A DNA stretch of 64,000 nucleotides from Immersiella caudata (Eukaryota > Ascomycota > Sordariomycetes > Sordariales > Lasiosphaeriaceae): NCBI GenBank assembly GCA_030512335.1, contig JAULSU010000001.1, positions 2,108,001 to 2,172,000 on the forward strand, in the 5' to 3' direction. The notes beneath the pieces are model-generated. The model had not been told where the DNA came from, made no database searches, and worked only from the letters and a program-made list of their open reading frames with translations. Below, piece after piece: positions 56,452 to 64,000 of the stretch. Made by a program: the position numbers and the translations under genes. Within the stretch, counting starts at the first letter, position 1; each line of letters begins with the position of its first letter.

Positions 56452-58859
56452 CTAAGAAAGGACATTATCAGACTGATGATAATAAGCATCGCGTTGCTTC
56501 TGAAGCTCCACGAGACGCCTGTAGGGTTTGCTGATCTCGGCTCTGAAGGACCTTGTCAACACCCGCTTTGCCTCAGCCGCCATCTCGGTGTGCTCGCGCC
56601 GCTCCAGCTCCTCCATCGCTTTTACAGCTCCCTCGCAGGCGTGCAGTAGTTCAGCACAGATATTTGCTGTCTCGTTGTGGCCAATCCACGGCTGCGTGCC
56701 TGTCCCCACCACTGCGCGCTTTCCTGCCTCATTCTTGATTTTTTCAAGCCTGAAACAATCCATCACAAGGCGTATGTTCCAGCTATCTGAAAAATGCCAC
56801 CTTGAACGTGGCTTGAAGAACCTCAGTAGATCAGGCAGATAGTTAGTCTTGAGATACTCAAACAGTGACGGCTTCATGCTTTGCAAGTGATGGGATGCGA
56901 ATCGCATTGGAAGGAAGCGTTTTCGGCATATCACCATATAGTCCCTGGGCACAGAGAAGCGATCCAACCCGGCCTCGCCGACAGGGCAAGTCGCCAACGC
57001 GTCACCATCGTCTGGGTAGAAGCCTGCGGTGTACCAGGCCAGCTCGCGGGCAGCGCGGATGCTGCCCATGACTCCGGGCGCCTGGTAGGACGGGCCGGCG
57101 ACAGCGACGTTGCCGCCAAAGGCCTGCTTCAACTCAGCATCGGCCTGGGCCATGCGGCTCCAGTGACCGACGTAGTGTTGGGGAATGCACCCCTGGCAGA
57201 GCTTAGTGCTCGCCACAGCGCGATCGTTCTCGTGCTTCGGGATGCCAAGGTGCCGTGCCACCACGGCCTTGGCCATCTCGATTGCCTGTGCCTGGTTTGG
57301 GCGGAACTCGGGAGGCAACTCGTCCCAATAGTGACCACCAAGGAGGACGGTGAGCTTGGTGCCTGGCACAGTATCGGGGCTATACCCAGCAATCCTTTCA
57401 CGGTCCGAGTCGAAGAGCACGCCGAGCGCACACTCGGGGTTTTGTTCGTGTTTGATAGTCTTGGGTATGAGATAGCCAAAGCCGTGGTACGGTGCGTTCA
57501 GATTGGGCGTTGGATACCACAGGTTGACTGCCTGGATGGTGACGGCGTGGGAATTTGCCAAGCTGGGCAGCTTGCCACGCGTGATGGACGCAAGCGTGTT
57601 GGCGTTGATGGTCGAAATCACCTTTTTGAAGAGCTGAGGCACTTGCCCTTTGGAGACGATCGTCGGTAAGCCCGTTGCGTGCTTGTGGAGTGCCGTAACA
57701 GGCTGGTTCGTCTTGATGGTAACCATGGGGTTCTTCTCCAATGCCGCTACCAATGCTCTTGTCAGGGTACTGAAACCGCTCTTGAAGCACAACTGGCCGT
57801 GCTTGACAGCATCTACCGTCCAATCCGGGTTATATGAACCTTTTTCACCTGTGTTCTTCTTGCCGCAAACCATTGAGTGAGGTAGGTCTAGCTCTTCGGG
57901 GTACAGCGAGACGTGATCCGGAAATTGCTGTACTGCAGGCCTGTTGACCAAGTTACCCAGGGGATCTCGCGCAGCGCTCAGCCGCGACACGTCCCCACCC
58001 CATATGCCGTGAATCATGGCGGATAAGATATTGTCGACCACCTCCGGCTGCCCTGTGTACGTGGAGTAAAGCTCTCCTACTGACCGGTCATTCCGCATCG
58101 GGTCGTAGCAATAATTGACGCCCCAATACGTTATCGTTTCGGAATCCTTTTTGACTGATTCTGCCGTCATAGAGGGAACTTCAAGGTTTGCCCACGAGTT
58201 CGCCCAGCCATTGTAAAGCGCTTTCAGAAGCCCCCGAAACAGAGGCTCCGTCGTCGTCTTCTGCAACAACTCCAGAAGCGACGTCCCTGCCGATGGCAGC
58301 TCAACCATGTGGTCAGGGAAGTATATATAATTCTTCATGGGGCTCTTCCGTGGGATGCGGAGGACTTCATCTTGGAGATCAAGCTCCTCGATCTACTTTC
58401 CGTCAGTTCTCGCACCATGCGTAGAACACAAAGCGAAGGCACACACACCATCTCGTAAAACACCATGTCGTCAAACTTGGGTACGCCCTGGCGGTATATC
58501 TGCACCATGCGAGCGCCCCGCTCGAAAGATGCAGTCCCCGTTTTCCCATCAGGAGTCGTGACCGGAACGGTCTTGGTGTCAATCCATCCGCCGAGGCGGT
58601 CGCTGGCCTCGTAGATGACGATTTTCGCTTTGGGTATCCAACGCGAGAGATACCAAGCCGTGGTGAGCCCCGTCAGGCCGCCCCCCAGGACTGCGATCGT
58701 ATCTGGCGGCTTGAAATTCGGGGGATATACCGTCTTCTGGCCCTCTTTCGAGCTCGCGGTGGTGGTGGCGGAGGCCAGGGACCGCACTGCCAACGTGCTC
58801 CGAACCCATCCACCGGGCCGCACGGGTCGGGCCACGCATCGGGGGCTAACGCGGTACAT
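56452..58859 (-). CDS. HEM14: Protoporphyrinogen oxidase (HEM14) with a long C-terminal extension
   Basis: Oxidises protoporphyrinogen IX to protoporphyrin IX in mitochondria, the penultimate step of haem synthesis. Exons: 58449-58859 and 56452-58392 (783 aa; the 56-nt intron has a GTGTGT donor). An Arg-rich presequence (MYRVSPRCVARPVRPGGWVR) precedes the FAD Rossmann motif IAVLGGGLTGLTTAWYLSR and YEASDRLGGWIDT (residues about 55-100). Further family blocks: SFERGARMVQ, LLKALYNGW, IHGIWGGDVSRLSA, SGFSTLTRALV and, at the C-terminal FAD site, VAVAGPSYQAPGVMGSIRAA. The oxidase fold should end soon after GEAGLDRF, about residue 620. The frame continues about 160 residues (MVICRKRFLPMRFASHHLQ, then a charged helical tail), which I cannot match. 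Human PPOX is 477 aa. Confidence 0.92.
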
Positions 58860-59483
58860 TTTGGTGAAAGAAGCTTATGATGGCTCACATCGCGTCGGGA
58901 AGTTGTCGGAAGAGCCCAATTGCTCCTGGGAGCAGAGTATGGGCTATGGGGAGAACATGGCCATGGGTGCCGTGGTGGCGTGTTTGGGTGGGGATTCCCT
59001 CGCATCGCCAAAAATGGTCATAGCTTCTACGGATTTCACGGCAGCAAGACCGAAGGTGCATTTGTGTACAGAAACAGCAGCCTCAAAAGGCCTCGTGTCC
59101 GCTTTCATTTTAGAGGCCAGCAAGAAAAAGGCGCAATACAATAATGCCAGAAGCTTCCCATCGCTGATAACCTGATCGAACGGGATACATTTACCGTCCT
59201 CTCCCGCTTCCCGCTTTCCCCCCCCGGAACCCATCTCTACGAGCCAACGCCGAATCGGGATTCCGATGTATGCTAATAGTCCACCCAAAACGCCATAATG
59301 GTCATCGAACGAGGACCTTTTTGGTCCCCCTTTCCCCAAAGTCGTATAATACAGGACCGGTACCCTCCCAGACCCTCCTCCCCCGAATTACTTCCCTGGA
59401 ACAAGGGTCACCAAACGTACAAGCAGCTCAGAAGGGCTATTCAGTCATCCGTCCCATTTCGCCACTGCCCGCGCCGGTTTCTA
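58860..59483. other. Intergenic region, HEM14 promoter
   Basis: Between the HEM14 start and the NAB2 stop, both on -. No further gene is supported. Confidence 0.55.
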
Positions 59484-61067
59484 TCAGAGAATCACCTCCG
59501 GCATGCCCTCGTCCACCATCCCGGACCCTGGCAAAACCAGCTCTTCCTCGCCGTTGTCTTGAACAAACTTTCGTTCGCTGACGTGCTCCTTGGCCTCGTC
59601 CGCGACCCAAACCTTGTCTTTGAATGTGCCTCTTTGGCCCTCCTCGTGGGTGAAAGGGCACGTCCGGTTGGTGCAGGGGTTGAACTTGCATGCTGTCTTG
59701 ACGTGCGTAAACTTGCAGCTGGGCACCTTGCACTCTCCACCGTTGCGGCAAGGTGGCATGCTGGGGTGTCGGAACGGGCAGTGAGGATTGGTGCAGTTGG
59801 GGAAGAACTTGCAGTCCATCTCGCTCTGATGCGCAGCCTTGGTGGCAGGTGAGGGGTGACGGCCGACACACTTGCGGTTCTTGCAAGCTGCTCCGAAGGT
59901 GCAAACATCCTTGACGTCGACTGTGACACCAGGAGGAGCGGCCGGGGACTGATGAGCGAATTTGCAGTCCTTGTTCTGGCACCGGAGGTTGAATTTGCAG
60001 ACCGTCTCATCAGGGTTGGGGGGCTCGCGCTTCGTCTGTGACATTTCCACGTCTTCGCCCTGCTGTCCGCTTGTGTCGGCTTGGACGGCATCCGAGTTTT
60101 GTGCTTGGTGCCCGTGACCGTTGTTCTGGTGGTGACCGCCGCCGCGCTTGAAGTTATTCCCTCTGCTGGATCGGTCAAACAGCGATCTCCCGTGCCCATG
60201 TCTACTGTTGGAGTTTGCCATGGCGCTCTGCTGCATAATAAGCTGTTGCTGCATCTGCTGCAGCATTTGGTTCTGCTGTTCCATCATTGCTAGGATGTCT
60301 GGCGCCACATACTGCCCAGCCATGTGGGGGGGCATGCCATTGACACCGCCCATGCCGTTCATTCCTGGTCCCATAGGCATGCCGTTCATGTTCACCAAGC
60401 CAGCGGTGACACTTGCCGCTCGGTTGGCGGTTGTTCTTGGTTGTCTGCCAGCACCCATTCTCGGCCCGGTTGGCGGTCCTCGGGAGATACCAGACTGTCC
60501 GCGGACGCGATGAAGGGCCGAGTCGTGACTTCTGTCCAGGGTGCGGTTGATGTGGCCGACCATGCGCTTCTCTCGGCTTCCGCCGCGCATGCCACCGGCT
60601 CGCATGGCTTTCGGTCCAGTGGGTCTATGTGGTGTCAGTATTCTGTGGGGAGGGATTCTTGAGTGTGAAACATACGCATTGAGATCGTTGGAGGGGGCGT
60701 CCGTCATGTCAAGACTTGGGTCAAAGCCCGCGTCCATTGCGTCGTCCGCCATCTCGACTGCGCCCTGCCCATTGGAAACAGGTGCGCTGGAGGCTGCGAG
60801 CTGCGAGCTGAGTCCATTTGCTTGCTCGATCAACCACTGGGCAAAGGCCGGCGCAGTTTGGTCCTCGGGGCCGAGCCCGAGCAAGTCGCCAGAAATCTCA
60901 GAGACGATTTCTTCCCGTGTTTTGCCGTTGTTGAGCAAGAGGATGAAGTATTCCGACATGGCTGCGACCTCGCTGCTGCCACTAGCCCAACCAAGGTCGG
61001 AGATCTTGCTCTGAATGGCCACATTAAGGGCATCCGCCAAAGGCGTGCCAATGACCAGTTCGGACAT
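59484..61067 (-). CDS. NAB2: Nuclear polyadenylated RNA-binding protein NAB2 (CCCH zinc fingers)
   Basis: Binds poly(A) tails in the nucleus and controls tail length, mRNA export and quality control (yeast Nab2, human ZC3H14). Exons: 60676-61067 and 59484-60624 (510 aa). The N-terminal PWI-like helical domain starts SELVIGTPLADALNVAIQSK with the features MSEYFILLLNNGKTREEIV and FAQWLIEQ. A Gly/Met- and Gln-rich middle holds the putative NLS region. Five tandem CCCH fingers close the protein: CKFNLRCQNKDCKFAH, CTFGAACKNRKCVGRH, CKFFPNCTNPHCPFRH, CRNGGECKVPSCKFTH and CKFNPCTNRTCPFTH. Yeast Nab2 has seven. The 51-nt intron (60625-60675, GTATGT...CTGAC...CATAG) is a multiple of three without a stop, so retention would add 17 residues. 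Confidence 0.94.
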   Translation of the reverse strand: MSELVIGTPLADALNVAIQSKISDLGWASGSSEVAAMSEYFILLLNNGKTREEIVSEISGDLLGLGPEDQTAPAFAQWLIEQANGLSSQLAASSAPVSNGQGAVEMADDAMDAGFDPSLDMTDAPSNDLNAYVSHSRIPPHRILTPHRPTGPKAMRAGGMRGGSREKRMVGHINRTLDRSHDSALHRVRGQSGISRGPPTGPRMGAGRQPRTTANRAASVTAGLVNMNGMPMGPGMNGMGGVNGMPPHMAGQYVAPDILAMMEQQNQMLQQMQQQLIMQQSAMANSNSRHGHGRSLFDRSSRGNNFKRGGGHHQNNGHGHQAQNSDAVQADTSGQQGEDVEMSQTKREPPNPDETVCKFNLRCQNKDCKFAHQSPAAPPGVTVDVKDVCTFGAACKNRKCVGRHPSPATKAAHQSEMDCKFFPNCTNPHCPFRHPSMPPCRNGGECKVPSCKFTHVKTACKFNPCTNRTCPFTHEEGQRGTFKDKVWVADEAKEHVSERKFVQDNGEEELVLPGSGMVDEGMPEVIL

Positions 61068-63457
61068 GGTGAGACTGAAATCGCGACGAGGGAGAAGAGT
61101 GTCGGGGTATCGTGATAGGCCGTTGTTTTCGCTGGAGGCAAAGGAAATGAGTTGCGATAGGGATGCGAGTCGCCAGGCGACGATGGATCTAGGTGAGGCG
61201 AAAGAAAAGAGGCGAGGCGTAGCGATGCTTTTTGGACGCGACCGAGGTGATGTGGCGTGCGCGCAAGTGGCTTTTTAGGAGCGCGAGACAGAGGAAAGCA
61301 CTCGCGGTAAAGGAGGACTTCGGTTTCCGATGTGAAAGCCCTGCTTCGCGAAGTGACGGTGTTGAGTTCGGCAGGTTTGATGTTGCAAGATTTCCGACCA
61401 CGCAAGGCCTTTCTTGACCAGGATCGCGCGTTGCGTGCACGGGCCAGTGTGGGGAGCTGCCTAGCACGTGACTGGTGATTACACAACCCAGGCGGAACTG
61501 GTTCGAAGTTGCGAGCCTACAAAACACACTTGACAGCTCAGGAAACGGCAAGCAAGCGATAATTTCCAGTCATCCCTTTCGACATATCGCATCGAGGCTC
61601 AGCCAGACGGTATTGTCCACCTGCACACAAAGACGATCCCTGCAGCGATGGTCTCCTGCAGGTCGAGGCCAACTCCTTCATTCCCCACACTGCAGCACCC
61701 ATTCACCTCGTTTTCGCGGGCTCATTGACATCATAGTCGTGGTCACCCCGTGCACTCTGAGCTCGGAGAGACAACCCAATGGCGGGTAGCCTTTGACTCA
61801 CCTATAGGAAACCAGTCACGCCACGCCCGAGTTATCACAACCTCACCTGGCTTGTTGCGTGTGGTCTCGGGTGGTCGCATATATAACTTGATAGGTACCA
61901 TAGCATCACCGAATGGTAGTCACCTTCGCTGTCCAGTCCCGCTATCCGGAGCGACTCTTGAGTAACCTAAAGGGGCGTCCTTCCGGTTAGCTCCCTCCCG
62001 CGAATCGGCCATTTTGTGATTGGTCACTGGACGAGGCATACGGCATACGGCATACTCCAGAAGCCGCTCGCATTGAATCGGCGGATTATTCATTTCGGGC
62101 AGCTTGGCCTAGCTGTCACGGCGACAGCAGCATGTTCTAGTACAGCACTGACAAGCAGCTCAGCAAATGGATTGAGGCCCACCTGCATTACTTCCAGATA
62201 GCATCTCTTCTCCCCAATCAGTCGTCAGTGACACGATATGCGTTGTATCCCCACTACTGGTCAGTCGCCAGGAGCACCGCGTGGGGAGCACAAAGACACA
62301 GCAGGCGACATAAATAGGCTCGGTGACCAGACGACCTTCGGGCACAGCTGGTCGGACCGGACCGTAAATGTTGAGTTGCTGATGTAGGCCCGGCTGGGCA
62401 GCTCCCCCCTTTGTATAACATTGATTCTACTTCCCCTGGCGTCATGTGGTAGCATGCGGGCAAAAAGCGGAAGAGATGCGGCTAATAAAGAATGCGCCTG
62501 CGGTATTCCCTCGCCGCGCACACACTCTCCCAGCCACATGGCAGAGCTCAGGTCCCCCATCAGTCAACAGCCAGCTGTTTTTGTGAGTGTGGTCTGCAAG
62601 CTGGGGGATTCCAAGAATTCCTCGTCCATCTTGGAGGGATGCTGAGCGGGCGCCGATCTAGGTGCAGCCTGTACCCTTGCAGGCTAACTAACTTCTTGGC
62701 TCCCACGGGTCCGGGCCGCGAGGTCAAGACAGGACTAGACTGGATTGACGTAACGTTGCGCCACCACTCCTCGCTGCATCATCAAAGATTCGGATCAGCA
62801 GTGGCTGTTTCCCCTCACGACGACGACCAGACGAGAATTTGTTGGGGAGCTGCGTGTTTTCTGGTGCGCAGTTCCAGCCTCGTGCGGCAGGTCAGACGGG
62901 GGCAGCCAATCCGCAACTGCAGACGTATGGCGGCGCAGACAGCTGCGTGAGCTGGCCCGGACACGGCACCTGCTGACAACTATCCGCCGTGTGGCTGGCT
63001 CCATCTCTCCGTGAAACCAGTCCGGAGCTGAGTCGGGCGTGATTGGCTCCCCGGGGATCGACGGTCCAGAAAGGTCCAGAGACAAACGGGGGAATTTAAT
63101 ATACGAATGGATCTTGGCCCTTGTTACCCTGCCCAAAACCACCCAGGAACGGAACCGTGGACCGAGGACTTTATAGGGCAGGCCATTCCCGTCCCTGGCC
63201 TCGTTTGCTCTCCCTCCACCGCCCGCAGGAATTTGGAGCGTCTTTGAGCCCGGCCCTGCTGCTTCCCGCTCTTCCATGGCCGTGTTCTGGATCTTTTCTC
63301 TGAAGTAGCCTCGAGTCCCGTCCGATCTCAACGTCGGCAGGTCGCCCACCGCTCCGAGGCTGCCTGCCACCTTCTCCTCTTCAGCGCCGCCTCGCCTCCC
63401 CCCCCCCCATCAATCTCTCTCTACAACATACCTTTCCACTCGACTGCTGCCGCGGCC
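61068..63457. other. 2.4-kb divergent intergenic region NAB2/beta-hexosaminidase
   Basis: Upstream regions of NAB2 (-) and the GH20 gene (+). A TATA-like CTTTATAGGG lies at 63169-63178 and an AT-rich TTTAATATA near 63094. Small open frames have no motif. Confidence 0.5.
63169..63178 (+). promoter_or_regulatory. Possible TATA element of the GH20 gene
   Basis: CTTTATAGGG about 280 nt before the ATG at 63458, followed by a C/T-rich stretch (about 63200-63450) typical of fungal transcription start regions. Position and composition are the only support. Confidence 0.3.
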
Positions 63458-64000
63458 ATGTTTGCGAGATTGGTCTCGTGCGCGGTGCTGCTCAGCACCG
63501 TGCTCCAACCTGTGTTGGCAGTGTGGCCGGCGCCGAAGAGCTACACCAAGGGCAACTCGGTCCTGTACTTGCATCAGAACCTCCAAGTCACCTACAACGG
63601 TGAAGCCGTACGCTGGGTCCTTTGTCCCGTCCAAAATGGCCCGGATCGTGAGATTTTTCTGACCTCGCAACAGCTGACGTACACCTACGGCTACTCCCCG
63701 CGGGCGCCCACCAGCAAGGAGATCGTCCAGGCCGCCGTGTCCCGCGCCCTGGGCACCATCCTGAACGAGGAGAAATTCGTGCCGTGGATGCTGCTCAACC
63801 GCGGCCAGCTGAAGAACTTTGAACCCGACGTGCACAAGGGCCAGAAGTGGCTCAGTTCTCTGAAGATTGTGCAAACGGCCGAGGACAAGCCCAGCGCCTT
63901 CAAGCCGCTCGCTGGTGAGGTCGACGAGTCGTACAAGCTGACCATCGGCACCGACGGCGACATCAAGCTGACGGCAGCGTCGTCGGTCGGCATCCTCCGC
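63458..64000 (+). CDS. Secreted beta-N-acetylhexosaminidase (GH20), 3' end outside the window
   Basis: Extracellular or wall enzyme that removes terminal GlcNAc from chitobiose and other chitin oligomers. Exons so far: 63458-63607 and 63674-64000; the intron 63608-63673 has a GTACGC donor, a CTGAC branch site and CAACAG. The start gives a signal peptide (MFARLVSCAVLLSTVLQPVL) directly followed by VWPAPKSYTKG, the WP-P opening of the GH20 N-terminal domain. After the intron comes LTYTYGYSPRAPTSKEIVQA. The visible part ends in the beta-alpha domain (ESYKLTIGTDGDIKLTAASS), before the catalytic barrel. The Asp-Glu catalytic pair lies beyond the window, so activity cannot be judged. Confidence 0.88.
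   Translation, partial: MFARLVSCAVLLSTVLQPVLAVWPAPKSYTKGNSVLYLHQNLQVTYNGEAVRWVLCPVQNGPDREIFLTSQQLTYTYGYSPRAPTSKEIVQAAVSRALGTILNEEKFVPWMLLNRGQLKNFEPDVHKGQKWLSSLKIVQTAEDKPSAFKPLAGEVDESYKLTIGTDGDIKLTAASSVGILR

Noticed and set aside
1..64000. CRISPR arrays, intact transposons, rRNA or tRNA genes, secondary-metabolite cluster
   Set aside because: No regularly spaced repeats, transposase or reverse transcriptase motifs, cloverleaf sequences or polyketide/peptide synthase genes were seen.

Overview
This window looks like nuclear DNA of a filamentous ascomycete (Pezizomycotina, probably a Sordariomycete). Genes have short introns (mostly 50-110 nt, GTRAGT donors, CTRAC-like branch points, YAG acceptors). 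Codon third positions are GC-rich. The gene products are typically fungal: a mitochondrial processing peptidase of Neurospora PEP length, a Rlm1-type MADS factor, a VPS8, a fungal D-serine dehydratase and a secreted GH31 alpha-glucosidase. I rebuilt the exon structures by hand and checked that every junction keeps the reading frame. I had no database searches, so family calls rest on recognised motifs and lengths.

Layout. 1-6.8 kb: the 3' part of a hexose transporter and a secreted GH31 alpha-glucosidase, both on +, a plausible maltose/oligosaccharide-use pair with a degenerate coding relic between them. 7.5-10.7 kb (-): a type I membrane protein resembling the DUF4448/Psg1 family and a 2OG-Fe(II) dioxygenase. 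11.8-15.3 kb (+): a type II membrane glycosyltransferase-like protein and an FRG1 homologue. 17.8-19.8 kb (-): an Rlm1 MADS-box factor with a very long upstream region. 25.1-28.8 kb (-): TAF1. 29.7-31.4 kb (+): D-serine dehydratase. 31.7-39.8 kb (-): ARP4, a PIG-P/GPI19 protein and VPS8. 40.3-41.5 kb (+): a GPALPP1-like protein. 42.7-44.3 kb (-): a membrane RING-H2 ligase. 49.5-51.1 kb (-): beta-MPP. 52.0-55.6 kb (+): MED14. 56.5-58.9 kb (-): protoporphyrinogen oxidase with an unusual C-terminal extension. 59.5-61.1 kb (-): a NAB2-type CCCH poly(A)-RNA-binding protein. 63.5 kb to the end (+): the start of a GH20 beta-N-acetylhexosaminidase.

Most genes are housekeeping: RNA polymerase II transcription (TAF1, MED14, Rlm1), chromatin (ARP4), mRNA handling (NAB2, FRG1, GPALPP1), vesicle traffic (VPS8), GPI anchors (PIG-P), mitochondria (MPP, HEM14). 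They form no cluster apart from the transporter/alpha-glucosidase pair. Two gene-poor stretches of about 5 kb lie upstream of Rlm1 and of the RING gene. I saw no tRNA, rRNA, CRISPR array or intact transposon.

The most interesting signal is a pair of perfect, abutting Rlm1/MEF2-type boxes (CTATTTTTAG twice) about 2.4 kb upstream of the Rlm1 start codon, next to a nested inverted repeat. This suggests direct autoregulation. Other points are a 30-nt exon carrying the GH31 catalytic nucleophile, a TAF1 zinc knuckle split by an intron that is easily mis-annotated, the extended protoporphyrinogen oxidase, and a repeated TTATCGATAA palindrome in two promoters.
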